A stretch of DNA of 64,000 bases. Source: Chryseobacterium sp. BLS98 (GTDB lineage: Bacteria > Bacteroidota > Bacteroidia > Flavobacteriales > Weeksellaceae). Under the pieces are notes generated by a model. That model saw nothing but the letters and a program-made list of their open reading frames with translations, ran no database searches and was not told where the DNA came from. The stretch covers positions 868,001 to 932,000 of the forward strand of contig NZ_LFNF01000002.1 of assembly GCF_001045445.1 (NCBI RefSeq). The letters are read 5' to 3'. Both the position numbers and the translations under genes were made by a program. Shown here piece by piece: positions 33,699-42,316 of the stretch (its first letter is position 1; each line of letters opens with the position of its first letter).

Positions 33699-34682
33699 TT
33701 AAGAAACCAATAAACTACATCCCCTGATATCGGAATGATCTATTCTTCCCAATACCTGAAATTGATCTCCGGGAAGGGTTTTCCCTAAATCCTGTGTAGC
33801 AATAAAGCAGCACGAATGGATATTGGCAAGGTCTATAATATTGATGGCTCCGGTCCGCCCCTCTTTTTCATAGGAAAAGGGATCTTCTGCATTCCGAACC
33901 AGTATTTTCATCCAGTTTGGAGATTTATATTCATTATTTCCCAGGGAATATGCCTGTGAAAGCAGTTCCGTCATTGAATATTCTGAATAAATCCTTTCTG
34001 TTTTAAAGCCATTCTGCAGGATTTTCAGCAGCTCGTCCTTAGTCATTTCTTCTTTTCGGCCTTTCATTCCACCGGTTTCTATAACGGTCAGATTTGGAGA
34101 TCCGGAAATTGAAAATCCCATAGATTCAACAGAATCCAGGAAGTCCAGCAAAGCAAATGACACTCCGAAAAGAATAACTTTTTTGTCTTTTAAATCATTC
34201 AAAAGCTGAAAAAGCTCAGCATGGTTGTAAAGAAAATATCCATTCTCGGGCTTTCCTGATTTTTTCATGAGATCGTCTACCATATAAATCAAAGAAGAGT
34301 TCTGCTTCTCCAGATAGCTTGGAAGAAGGCCCAGAAATACAAAGTCTTCGGGCTTCCCTATAAACTGTTCAAAACTTTTAGAGATGCTTTTCTCATAGAG
34401 TCCCGGATCTGCAATAAAATGCTTTGAAAGATTCATCTGGGTAGTTCCTGAACTCTGAAAAAACAGATCGGCTGTCGCATTTTTATCTAAAATCTGATGG
34501 TTTTTAAACATCTCAATCGGCAGAAAAGGAATTTTCGCCAAACTATTCACCTCAGCCGGATTAATTTTCAGAAAATCTACAAACTTTTTATATACCTCAA
34601 TATTCTCATACTGGTAACGAAAAGCTGCCAATGATGCATCCAGAAAATCCTGTTCTGTCCGTATATCGAATATATTTTTCAA
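33699..34682 (-). CDS. LuxE/PaaK-like acyl-protein synthetase (acyltransferase)
   Basis: A 327-residue adenylate-forming-like protein of the LuxE family. Landmarks are 'PFLPIEMFKNHQIL', the phosphate-binding loop 'FQSSGTTQMNLSKHFI', and the downstream 'ETGGMKGRKEEMTKDELLKIL' and 'IYSEYSMTELLSQAYSLG'. LuxE-type enzymes activate fatty acids as acyl-AMP and pass them to a carrier or enzyme. In non-luminous Bacteroidota the role is unknown, possibly in pigment or surface lipid synthesis. An in-frame stop precedes the TTG at 34680-34682 by one codon, so TTG is the furthest possible start and probably the real one. Confidence 0.78.
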   Translation of the reverse strand: MKNIFDIRTEQDFLDASLAAFRYQYENIEVYKKFVDFLKINPAEVNSLAKIPFLPIEMFKNHQILDKNATADLFFQSSGTTQMNLSKHFIADPGLYEKSISKSFEQFIGKPEDFVFLGLLPSYLEKQNSSLIYMVDDLMKKSGKPENGYFLYNHAELFQLLNDLKDKKVILFGVSFALLDFLDSVESMGFSISGSPNLTVIETGGMKGRKEEMTKDELLKILQNGFKTERIYSEYSMTELLSQAYSLGNNEYKSPNWMKILVRNAEDPFSYEKEGRTGAINIIDLANIHSCCFIATQDLGKTLPGDQFQVLGRIDHSDIRGCSLLVS

Positions 34683-34852
34683 TTTTTAAAGACTATTTTT
34701 AAACCAATTAAATAACTGAAAATAAAACAGTTACATAAATATGATATTTTTTTAATATTTTTTTAATCGAAGAATTCTATTTTGGTAAACTTCTTGCAAT
34801 TACTTAATCGGAATATGGATTAAAAACAAGAGTGAACTTCGGTTCATTCGAA

Positions 34853-34879
34853 AATTACCTCTCTCAGGGGTAATTTTTT
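34853..34879 (-). terminator. Terminator overlapping the lpxH-like stop codon
   Basis: An AAATTACC/GGTAATTT hairpin overlaps the stop at 34864 and is followed by T on the minus strand. Confidence 0.55.
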
Positions 34880-35655
34880 TTTGTCCCGTCTGCAAAAGTT
34901 TTCAGTTCAAAATCCTTTTCAAAAACCCCGTAGGTGAAGTAAGAGATCCAGTCACCAAGATTGATGTATTTTGCTTTCTGTTCCAGATCCAGCACCATCG
35001 GAAGGTGACGGTGTCCATAGATGAAGTAATCCAATTTCTCGGATTTCAGCTTTTCTTTTGAATAGATAATAAGAAACTCTTTATCTTCACCCAGGAATGC
35101 TTTATCTTCATCCCCGGAGATCATTTTATTTTTCTGGGAAAGATACAAGGCTACTTTCATGGCAATATCGGGATGAAGCCATTTGAAAAACCACTGTGCC
35201 ACAGGATTCGTGAACAGTTTTTTCATTCTTTTATAGCCTTTATCACCAGGTCCCAGACCGTCTCCATGAGCCAGCAGAAACTGCTTCCCTCCCATCTCAA
35301 AATACTGTTTTTTGTAAAAAACGGTGCATCCTATTTCTTCTTCCAGGTAGTCTTTCATCCACAAATCGTGGTTTCCGACAAAAAAATAGATATGGATTCC
35401 TCTGTCCTTCAGTTCGGCTATTTTTCCGAGAACACGTACATATCCTTTGGGGATTACATGTTTCCATTCGTGCCAGAAATCAAACAGATCACCCATTAAA
35501 AACAAAACCTGCGCATCTTCCTTAATCTCGTCCATCCACCGGATGAATTTCTCTTCGCGCATCTTACTTTCTTTAGGATTTGGAGCGCCAAAATGCTGGT
35601 CCGAAGCAAAATAGACTTTTTTTCCAGGTTCTAAATTAATGATCGTTTTTAACAC
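34864..35655 (-). CDS. lpxH: UDP-2,3-diacylglucosamine diphosphatase (LpxH-type)
   Basis: A 263-residue calcineurin-like metallophosphatase. All metal motifs are visible: 'FASDQHFGAP' (D..H), 'FLMGDLFDFWHEW' (GDxxD), 'FFVGNHDLWMKDYL' (GNHD), 'LLAHGDGLG' (H) and 'YGHRHLP' (GHxH). LpxH removes UMP from UDP-2,3-diacylglucosamine to make lipid X in lipid A synthesis, at the inner membrane. The 'DLFDFW' and 'LWM' wording is typical of the LpxH group in Bacteroidota. There is no ATG at the expected N-terminus, so a GTG at 35653-35655 is used. Confidence 0.82.
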   Translation of the reverse strand: MLKTIINLEPGKKVYFASDQHFGAPNPKESKMREEKFIRWMDEIKEDAQVLFLMGDLFDFWHEWKHVIPKGYVRVLGKIAELKDRGIHIYFFVGNHDLWMKDYLEEEIGCTVFYKKQYFEMGGKQFLLAHGDGLGPGDKGYKRMKKLFTNPVAQWFFKWLHPDIAMKVALYLSQKNKMISGDEDKAFLGEDKEFLIIYSKEKLKSEKLDYFIYGHRHLPMVLDLEQKAKYINLGDWISYFTYGVFEKDFELKTFADGTKKNYP

Positions 35656-35682
35656 CAGACTGAATTTTATTGTAAATTACTG

Positions 35683-36129
35683 TTACTTATTGTCTTCTGC
35701 GAACCATTCCCCGTAGGAGTTTTCAGTTTCGTGAAGTTTAAGATAGGCCAGAGATACCTCAGCCGGAAGTTTTGATTTTATTTTTGCCGCAATAGCATAC
35801 AGCATATTTTCACAGGTAGGCTGAAAGCTGCAGTAAATTACTTTGTGACCTTTATTTTCAAGATCTTCCCCAAGTTCTTTATGAGGAGACAGTGCATTAA
35901 CAAGAACCGCATGATCCCATACATCCACGATTTCAGATTTCACGATACTTTTAATATCCCCAAAATCCACCACCATCCCGTTTTTGGGATTCTCCAAATC
36001 ATTAACAGGTCTTCCTTTCACCGTTACAAACAGTTTATAGGAATGCCCGTGCATATTTTTACATTTCCCATCGTAATTATACAGCACATGGGCTGTCTCG
36101 AATGTGAAAATTTTTGTAATCCGTATCAT
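35683..36129 (-). CDS. queD: 6-carboxytetrahydropterin synthase (QueD/PTPS)
   Basis: A 148-residue PTPS-family enzyme. Zinc-binding His residues are in 'FETAHVLYNYDGKCKNMHGHSYKLFVTVKG' (H and HGH), the catalytic Cys is in 'GKCKN', 'DFGDIKSIVKSEIVDVWDHAVLVN' carries the catalytic His-Asp pair, and 'KLHETENSYGEWF' the last Glu. QueD converts dihydroneopterin triphosphate to 6-carboxytetrahydropterin for queuosine synthesis. The ATG at 36127-36129 is preferred over an upstream TTG. No other que gene is adjacent. Confidence 0.88.
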   Translation of the reverse strand: MIRITKIFTFETAHVLYNYDGKCKNMHGHSYKLFVTVKGRPVNDLENPKNGMVVDFGDIKSIVKSEIVDVWDHAVLVNALSPHKELGEDLENKGHKVIYCSFQPTCENMLYAIAAKIKSKLPAEVSLAYLKLHETENSYGEWFAEDNK

Positions 36130-36226
36130 AGTGCAAAGATATGACAAAACATATTTATAAGTTGCGTACTACATTGGAAAAACAAATCAAAACGATCCTT
36201 CCAATGTATAATCTTTGGTAAAGCTG

Positions 36227-36616
36227 TTATTCTTTGATTTGATCCAGCCAGTTAATTTCCAGTCTTTTAATCTTCTGAGTTTTCAGATCTACTAATACCC
36301 AAAGCGTATCTGAATCCACTACAAGCTGATCATTACAATAAAATTCAACTTTTCTGGGCTGCCTGATGCCTTCAGGAGGCTTCGGATAGGTTTTAACGGT
36401 AAGTATATCTCCGAGATAGACTTGTTTTTTGTATTGAATATGATGATCAACAAGCATCCATATATCTTCGGGATAATCTGTTTTATCCTTTACTTTTTCC
36501 CAGTGCTCGCCTGCTATTTCTTCTACCCAATGTACATACTGCACATTATTGACATGGTTATTCTGGTCTATATGCGCTTCCGTTACCTCGATCTGTTTCT
36601 GATAAATTAAATTCAT
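36227..36616 (-). CDS. Acyl-CoA thioesterase (4HBT hotdog family)
   Basis: A 129-residue hotdog-fold protein. The hallmark is 'EVTEAHIDQNNHVNNVQYVHWVEEIAGEHW' (Asp and the HVNN...Y patch) and 'VQYKKQVYLGDILTVKTYPKPPEG'. Such enzymes hydrolyse acyl-CoA or acyl-ACP thioesters. Chain-length preference is unknown. The ATG at 36614-36616 is taken as start rather than a TTG ten codons upstream. Confidence 0.82.
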   Translation of the reverse strand: MNLIYQKQIEVTEAHIDQNNHVNNVQYVHWVEEIAGEHWEKVKDKTDYPEDIWMLVDHHIQYKKQVYLGDILTVKTYPKPPEGIRQPRKVEFYCNDQLVVDSDTLWVLVDLKTQKIKRLEINWLDQIKE

Positions 36617-36681
36617 TCGTATTTCGTCTTCATTAGTATTCAAAGATATGGACTTTAAAGCTTCGAATATTCTTTAAAAAC

Positions 36682-36709
36682 AAAAAACCTTCCCAAAACT
36701 GAGAAGGTT
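36682..36709 (-). terminator. Terminator of aceA
   Basis: A perfect AACCTTC/GAAGGTT stem with a 10-nt loop is followed by six T on the minus strand. Confidence 0.8.
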
Positions 36710-36740
36710 CACAACTAAAATTTATGTATATGGAAAATGA

Positions 36741-38021
36741 TCAATGGAACTGTGCGGTTTCTGTAGAGTCTTTCATTGCTACTGTTGCAGAAGAGCCGTT
36801 AGTCACTACATTCTGAACCTCATCAAAATATCCTGTGCCTACAAACGATTGGTGTTTTACCGCCCTGAAGCCTTTTTGCTGAAGAGCAAATTCCCTTTCC
36901 TGAAGTTCGGAATATCCTGCCATTCCTCTTTCTTTATAAGCTAAGGCAAGCTCGAACATCGCCGTATTCAGGGCATGGAAACCTGCCAGTGTGATAAACT
37001 GGAATTTGTAGCCCATTTTGGCAAGCTCTTCACGGAAATTCGCCATTTCTTCCACACTAAGCCTTGCCGCCCAGTTGAATGACGGTGAGCAATTATAGGC
37101 CAGCATTTTCCCCGGGAACTGAGCATGGATGCCTTCGGCAAATTTTCTGGCCTGCTCCAGATCAGGATTGGAGGTTTCCATCCAGATCAGGTCTGCATAT
37201 GGAGCGTAAGACAATCCTCTGTCAATTCCCTGCTCTACCCCGTTCTTCACTACATAGAAACCTTCGGAAGTTCTTTCCCCGGTCACAAATTTTTTATCCC
37301 TGTCATCAATATCCGAAGTCAGAAGATCTGCAGCATCGGCATCTGTTCTCGCAATAATGATACTTGGCACACCCAGTACATCAGAAGCCAGACGGGCTGC
37401 AATAAGTTTGTTAATAGCTTCCTGGGTGGGAACAAGCACTTTTCCTCCCAAGTGACCGCATTTTTTGGCTGAAGAAAGCTGGTCTTCAAAATGAACTGCT
37501 GCTGCTCCTGCTTCAATCATTTGCTTCATCAGCTCAAAAGCATTTAAATTGCCACCGAATCCCGCCTCTGCATCTGCAATGATCGGAACGAGATATTCTT
37601 TATTCCCGTTTCCACTCACTGACTGGACCTGATCCGCTCTCAGTAAGGCATTATTAATTTTTTTCACCACAGAAGGCACTGAATTGGCAGGATATAACGA
37701 CTGGTCCGGATACATTTCCCCTGAAAGATTGGCATCCGCAGCTACCTGCCATCCTGAAAGATAAATGGCTTCCAGTCCTGCATCAACTTCCTGAACCGCC
37801 TGATTCCCCGTTAAAGCGCCAAGTCCGGCTACATAATCCTGGGTATTCAGTTTGTCCCAGAATTTTTTGGACATTTCTGTTGCAATGGTGTAATCAATCT
37901 TGTAAGAGCCGCGCAGCTTTAATACTTCTTCAGCGGTATATGTTCTTTTTACTCCGTTCCAGCGAGGATTATTCAGCCAATCCTGTTCTATAGCGTGGAT
38001 CTGTTCTTGTTTTGTTTTCAT
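36741..38021 (-). CDS. aceA: Isocitrate lyase
   Basis: A 426-residue isocitrate lyase. The catalytic loop motif KKCGH is present in '[24 protein letters not shown]'. '[20 protein letters not shown]' (Mg-binding Asp), '[21 protein letters not shown]' and '[16 protein letters not shown]' (NCSPSFNW signature) complete the active site. It cleaves isocitrate to glyoxylate and succinate, the first step of the glyoxylate shunt. It follows aceB on the same strand after about 170 bp of simple repeats, with its own terminator. Together with aceB it allows growth on acetate or fatty acids. Confidence 0.97.
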   Translation of the reverse strand: MKTKQEQIHAIEQDWLNNPRWNGVKRTYTAEEVLKLRGSYKIDYTIATEMSKKFWDKLNTQDYVAGLGALTGNQAVQEVDAGLEAIYLSGWQVAADANLSGEMYPDQSLYPANSVPSVVKKINNALLRADQVQSVSGNGNKEYLVPIIADAEAGFGGNLNAFELMKQMIEAGAAAVHFEDQLSSAKKCGHLGGKVLVPTQEAINKLIAARLASDVLGVPSIIIARTDADAADLLTSDIDDRDKKFVTGERTSEGFYVVKNGVEQGIDRGLSYAPYADLIWMETSNPDLEQARKFAEGIHAQFPGKMLAYNCSPSFNWAARLSVEEMANFREELAKMGYKFQFITLAGFHALNTAMFELALAYKERGMAGYSELQEREFALQQKGFRAVKHQSFVGTGYFDEVQNVVTNGSSATVAMKDSTETAQFH

Positions 38022-38045
38022 AATATTTTGGATTTATTGTTAACT

Positions 38046-38190
38046 AGGGATTAGGTTATAGGTTGCAGGGATTAGGTAAAAGTTTAAATTATAGTAGGAG
38101 TAGGATCTTTTCTTTTTTTACACATAAACTCTCCTACACTCCCACACTCCTACACTCCCACTCTCTTACTCTCTCTCTTACTCAAAAACT
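38046..38190. repeat. Simple-sequence repeats between aceB and aceA
   Basis: Octamer-like units (CTCCTACA, CTCCCACA) alternate in tandem from about 38129 to 38160, then CT-rich runs. A complementary 'AGTAGGAGTAGG' stretch lies near 38094, so a hairpin could form. No gene was seen. Confidence 0.55.
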
Positions 38191-38193
38191 CTT

Positions 38194-39771
38194 TTACTCA
38201 ATAAAAGGATAGGCTTTCAAAGTGAGGAATTCCTCGAATTTTTCTGCAAATACCAATTCATTGAAGAGCTCTTTCGCAAGATTGAATTTTCCGTTTTTGA
38301 AACGTTCTTCACCTACATATTTTTCAATATTTTCTATTTCTTCAGCCTCCCACTGAAGGATCTTTTCACGGGTCAGGACCTGGCCGTCATCCAGTTTTGC
38401 CTCATTTTTCAGCCATTGCCAAAGCTGCGTTCTTGAAATTTCGGCAGTGGCAGCATCTTCCATCAGGTTGTAAATGGCTGCAGCACCGGTTCCCATCAAC
38501 CAGCTTTCCAGATAGAGAATTCCAACATTGATATTTTTTCTTACCCCTTTTTGTGTAATCTCACCTTTCGGAACTTCAAGAAGATTGGCTTCTTTAATAT
38601 GGTATTCAAATTTTTTATCGATTTGATTGTCTGTCGGCATATACTGGTCAAAAATATCTTTTGCTACAGAAACCAATGCCGGATGCGCCACCCAGGTTCC
38701 ATCATGGCCGTTTTTCACCTCCCGCATCTTATCATTACGTACTTTTTCAAAAGCAATACTGTTGGCTTCATAGTTGTCTTTTACCGGAATCTGTGCAGCC
38801 ATTCCTCCTATAGCATGAACGTTTCTTTTATGACAGATCTCGATCACCCTTTTTGAATAAGCGCTCATAAAAGGCGAAGCCATGGTTACCTGATCTCTGT
38901 CCGGAATCATAAATCCGGGAAAGTTTCTGAATTTTTTGATGAATGAGAAAATATAGTCCCATCTTCCGCAATTCAGGCCTGCGCTGTGTTCTTTTAATTC
39001 AAATAAAATTTCATCGATCTGAAATGAAGCTGTAATTGTTTCAATCAAAACGGTAGCTTTAATGGTACCCAGAGGAATTCCCAGATAATTCTGAGCAAAA
39101 ACGAAAACATCATTCCACCAACGGGCTTCTTTATAATGCTCCAGTTTAGGCAGATAAAAATAAGGGCCGCTTCCGTTTTTCAGCAGCTGCTCTGCGTTAT
39201 TGAAAAAATAAATTCCAAAATCGGTCAGTGAGCCTGAAGCTTCTTCCCCATTGATCTCCATGTGTTTTTCCGGAAGATGCAGCCCTCTTGGACGAACCTG
39301 CAACACAGCTGTTTCTTCATTAAGCCGGTAAGATTTCCCGTTTTCAACAGTAAAATCTATCTTACGCCGTACTGCATCCGCCAGGTTAATCTGTCCCTGG
39401 ATGCAGTTTTTCCAGGTGGGCGAACTGCTGTCTTCAAAATCGGCCATAAAAGTCCGGGCCCCGGAATTCAATGCATTAATGATCATTTTGCGGTCTACAG
39501 GTCCTGTAATTTCTACTCTTCTGTCCAGCAAATCATCCGGAAGCGGTGCGCAAGTCCAATTTCCGTTTCTTACCTCTTCAGTTTCCGGTAAAAATCCGGG
39601 AAGGTTTCCCGAATCAAAAAACCGCTGTATATTTTTTCTTTCTTCTAGCAGATCTAATCTTTTTTGATTAAAGTTCTGATGAAGAGTAATTAAAAAATCA
39701 GTCAATTCCGGAGTAAAAACCTCCTCAAACTGCTTATGAGCTTTTATTTTCAGTTGTGTCTTTGTTTCCAT
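38194..39771 (-). CDS. aceB: Malate synthase A
   Basis: A 525-residue malate synthase of the A type. Landmarks include 'GARTFMADFEDSSSPTWKNCIQGQ' (Mg-binding Glu and Asp), 'ALQVRPRGLHLPEKH'-like loop, 'TIKATVLIETITASFQIDEIL', 'GLNCGRWDYIFSFIKKF' and 'GTWVAHPALVSVAKDIF'. It joins glyoxylate and acetyl-CoA to malate. The ATG at 39769-39771 is chosen because the longer reading frame would run into the promoter and palindrome. It is first of the aceB-aceA unit, divergent from its probable regulator. Confidence 0.96.
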   Translation of the reverse strand: METKTQLKIKAHKQFEEVFTPELTDFLITLHQNFNQKRLDLLEERKNIQRFFDSGNLPGFLPETEEVRNGNWTCAPLPDDLLDRRVEITGPVDRKMIINALNSGARTFMADFEDSSSPTWKNCIQGQINLADAVRRKIDFTVENGKSYRLNEETAVLQVRPRGLHLPEKHMEINGEEASGSLTDFGIYFFNNAEQLLKNGSGPYFYLPKLEHYKEARWWNDVFVFAQNYLGIPLGTIKATVLIETITASFQIDEILFELKEHSAGLNCGRWDYIFSFIKKFRNFPGFMIPDRDQVTMASPFMSAYSKRVIEICHKRNVHAIGGMAAQIPVKDNYEANSIAFEKVRNDKMREVKNGHDGTWVAHPALVSVAKDIFDQYMPTDNQIDKKFEYHIKEANLLEVPKGEITQKGVRKNINVGILYLESWLMGTGAAAIYNLMEDAATAEISRTQLWQWLKNEAKLDDGQVLTREKILQWEAEEIENIEKYVGEERFKNGKFNLAKELFNELVFAEKFEEFLTLKAYPFIE

Positions 39772-39799
39772 AACCTGTTGATTTTGTGATTTGATATTA

Positions 39800-39807
39800 C
39801 AAACATA
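39800..39807 (-). promoter_or_regulatory. -7 box of aceB
   Basis: TATGTTTG on the minus strand fits TAnnTTTG, 29 bp from the ATG. Its -33 position falls inside the palindrome at 39823-39844. Confidence 0.5.
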
Positions 39808-39822
39808 AATAAAAATATTCAC

Positions 39823-39844
39823 AATTAGCGAACGTTCGCTAATT
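39823..39844. promoter_or_regulatory. Perfect 22-bp palindrome, probable operator for the glyoxylate shunt regulator
   Basis: The half-site AATTAGCGAAC is followed exactly by its complement. It lies between the divergent aceB and regulator genes and covers the aceB -33 position. A second shorter inverted repeat TGCGA-N4-TCGCA (39862-39875) shares the GCGA core. Operator function is inference from position and symmetry. Confidence 0.6.
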
Positions 39845-39896
39845 ATTTTAAAAAATTATTATGCGAATAATCGCAACCATTTTTTTATATTTGATT

Positions 39897-41384
39897 ATGA
39901 ATTCAGAAAGTGATTATATCAAAACCGTATTCGGATTGAAGCTGAAACAGCTGAGACAAAAGAAAAACTGGTCTCTGCAGGATCTCGCTGTAAAGACCGG
40001 ATTGTCCAAATCTTACCTTAACGAAATTGAAAACGGAAAAAAATACCCGAAGCACGACAAGATCATTCTGCTTTCTGAATCACTGAACTGTACTTTTGAT
40101 GAGCTGGTCTCAACCAAGCTGGATAAAAGTCTGTCTCCCTTCAACGAAATTTTACAATCGGATTTTTTCAAGGAAGTGCCGCTGGATCTTTTTGGTATTA
40201 ATAAAAATAATCTGATCAGCATTATCAGTGATGCTCCTAAAAAAGTAACCGCTTTTATCAACGCCCTTATTGAAATTTCCCAGAATTACAACCTGGGAAA
40301 AGAACGTTTTTATTTTGCGGTGCTCAGGTCTTTCCAGGAACTTTATGATAATTATTTCCCTGAAATTGAGGAGAAAGCCAAAGAATTTATTAAGCAAAAC
40401 GGACTTGACATCAGCAAAGATCTGAGAGCTTCTGTGCTGGAAAACATTCTTACTGAAAAATTCCATTACCGTATAAGGTCCGAAGATTTCGTACAGTTCG
40501 GGACCCTGGATAACCTGCGTTCTCTTTTTATCCCTGAACAGAAACTCCTTCTTTTGAATGAAAAACTTGAAAAAGATCAGCGGACATTTATTTTAGCCAA
40601 AGAGATCGGATTTAATATTCTGGAGTTAAAAGTTCGCCCAAACACTTATTCCTGGCTGGATTTTGGAAGTTTTGAGGAAATACTCAATAATTTTTATGCT
40701 TCGTATTTCGCCGGAGCCCTATTGATCTCTAAAGAAAAAACGGTTGAAAAAACAACAGAATTCCTTCTTCAACACACCTGGGAACCCAAAAGCTTTGAGG
40801 AACTGATTGAAAATTTCACAGATTCTCCTGAAACCTTTTATTATAGGCTTACCAACCTGCTTTCTTCTGAATTAGGCATTAAAGATTTGTTTTACCTGTG
40901 CCTGGTTAAGAAAAAAAATTCTGATAAAATCCAGATTTTGAAAGAGCTTCACCTGAACCATCAGCAGGCCCCACATGCCAATGCGACCAACGAACATTAC
41001 TGCCGAAGATGGATTGCTGTGAAAAACCTGCATCATTTAAAGGAAAACGAAACCCTTACAGATGCTCAGATCTCTCATTATAAAGACCAGGGAGTAAGTT
41101 ATCTTGTGATTTCAACCTCACAGAGAAATCCGTTTTCAGATGGCAGCAACAGAAGTTACTGTCTTGGAATTTTGCTGAATACGCAGACCATTAAGAAGAT
41201 TGGCTTCGTAAAGTCAACGACCTTAAAAACCATTAACGTAGGAGTAACCTGCGAATCCTGCAGCATTCCGGACTGTGAGGTGAGACAGGCACCACCGGTA
41301 CGCCTGGAAAAGGAATATTTCAATCTTAGCATGAAGAATGCAATTGAGAAGATCAGGAAACAGGTAATGATGAATAGTGAATAG
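39897..41384 (+). CDS. XRE-family short-chain-acyl regulator (ScfR/RamB-like)
   Basis: A 495-residue transcription factor. The N-terminal ~60 residues are a Cro/C1-type HTH ('FGLKLKQLRQKKNWSLQDLAVKTGLSKSYLNEIENGKKYP'). The central region corresponds to the IrrE/ImmA-like DUF955 position, but the HExxH zinc motif is replaced by 'LAKEIGFNI'. The C-terminus matches the DUF2083 area, with a cysteine cluster 'CESCSIPDCEVR'. Relatives (RamB, MccR, ScfR) control acetate, propionate or glyoxylate genes. The second ATG (39897) fits family starts; a TATATTTG box lies just upstream. It is divergent from aceB, its likely target. The stop is inside a 7-bp tandem repeat. Confidence 0.85.
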   Translation: MNSESDYIKTVFGLKLKQLRQKKNWSLQDLAVKTGLSKSYLNEIENGKKYPKHDKIILLSESLNCTFDELVSTKLDKSLSPFNEILQSDFFKEVPLDLFGINKNNLISIISDAPKKVTAFINALIEISQNYNLGKERFYFAVLRSFQELYDNYFPEIEEKAKEFIKQNGLDISKDLRASVLENILTEKFHYRIRSEDFVQFGTLDNLRSLFIPEQKLLLLNEKLEKDQRTFILAKEIGFNILELKVRPNTYSWLDFGSFEEILNNFYASYFAGALLISKEKTVEKTTEFLLQHTWEPKSFEELIENFTDSPETFYYRLTNLLSSELGIKDLFYLCLVKKKNSDKIQILKELHLNHQQAPHANATNEHYCRRWIAVKNLHHLKENETLTDAQISHYKDQGVSYLVISTSQRNPFSDGSNRSYCLGILLNTQTIKKIGFVKSTTLKTINVGVTCESCSIPDCEVRQAPPVRLEKEYFNLSMKNAIEKIRKQVMMNSE

Positions 41385-41411
41385 TGAATAGTGAATAGTG
41401 AATAGTGAATG
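41370..41411 (+). repeat. Heptamer tandem repeat overlapping a stop codon
   Basis: There are five copies of TGAATAG in a row. The regulator's stop codon (41382-41384) is in the second copy. As the unit is not a multiple of three, copy-number change would alter the last residues little, but it shows slippage-prone sequence. Confidence 0.7.
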
Positions 41412-41476
41412 TAAAGTTATAAATCTGGGTTCCAATCTATATTTCTTATATCTTTATTCTTTAATTAAACACACAA

Positions 41477-42130
41477 ATGATACTAGATTTATTTTTTCCA
41501 AACCGTTGTATAGACTGCAACCGGATCATTGATGGAGATCTTTTAGTCTGCAGCTTATGCTTTGAACAAATTCATTTTACCCATGCTGACTATTTCAGCG
41601 ATACTATTGTTAAAGAAAAGTGCAGGCTTATGTTTCCTGTTGAAAGAACCTATGCTTTAATGAAATTTGAGGAAAACAGTTTAAGCCGGAAACTGATCCA
41701 TGAACTGAAATACAAAAGCAGAGAAAATGCCGGGAAAACTCTTGCTGAATGGACAACAGAACGCCTTGACTTTAAAGACGAGCAACCGGACCTTCTGGTT
41801 TCCGTTCCGCTTCATCCAAAAAAATTAAGGGAAAGAGGTTATAATCAGCTGCATTTATTTACAGAAACCCTGTCAGAATTTTATACCATTCCTTTTGATC
41901 ATGAGTTGGTACAGAGAAATCATTATTCAAAAGCACAGGCATTAAAAGATAAGAAGCACCGTCTGGAGACAGTAAATCCCTTTTCTCTCTCAAAACCTAT
42001 TTCAGGAAAACACGTTCTTTTAATTGATGATGTTTTTACGACCGGAAATACGGTTTCATCAATTGCCTGGGAAATTTTAAATGCCGGAGATAATAAGGTG
42101 AGTGTTCTGGTGATGGCAGTGGATGCGTGA
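41477..42130 (+). CDS. ComF-family phosphoribosyltransferase-like protein
   Basis: A 217-residue ComF/GntX-type protein. The N-terminal C4 zinc finger is 'LFFPNRCIDCNRIIDGDLLVCSLCFEQ'. The C-terminal type-I phosphoribosyltransferase fold has the PRPP loop 'VLLIDDVFTTGNTV' and 'LLVSVPLHPKKLRERGYNQLHLF'. ComF is needed for DNA uptake in competent bacteria and occurs widely in non-competent species, with no known enzymatic substrate. It is a single gene. Confidence 0.88.
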   Translation: MILDLFFPNRCIDCNRIIDGDLLVCSLCFEQIHFTHADYFSDTIVKEKCRLMFPVERTYALMKFEENSLSRKLIHELKYKSRENAGKTLAEWTTERLDFKDEQPDLLVSVPLHPKKLRERGYNQLHLFTETLSEFYTIPFDHELVQRNHYSKAQALKDKKHRLETVNPFSLSKPISGKHVLLIDDVFTTGNTVSSIAWEILNAGDNKVSVLVMAVDA

Positions 42131-42290
42131 TGTGGGTTTTGGTTTGAGAAGTTCAAGGTTTAAGGTTTTATGGTTCGGGATGCGGGTTGGGATCTCTATC
42201 AATTTATAGACATCTAAATTGAATATTGTAACTCAAAACATGAAACCCGAAACCCGAAACTCAATAATCTTTCATCTTCCGATTCTTTTT
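42131..42290. repeat. Short degenerate repeats (GAAACCC-type) between comF and hydrolase genes
   Basis: A run of 'GAAACCC' units near 42241-42262 is mirrored by 'GGGTTTTGGTTTG' and 'GGTTTAAGG' near 42134-42160 on the same strand. The two can pair as a weak long-range hairpin. No gene was found in this ~186-bp gap. Confidence 0.45.
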
Positions 42291-42316
42291 CCTAATTTTC
42301 CGGCAAACTATTGATC

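Noticed and set aside
36741..38021. Methylisocitrate lyase in place of isocitrate lyase
   Set aside because: The KKCGH loop, length and NCSPSFNW signature, plus the adjacent malate synthase, point to AceA.
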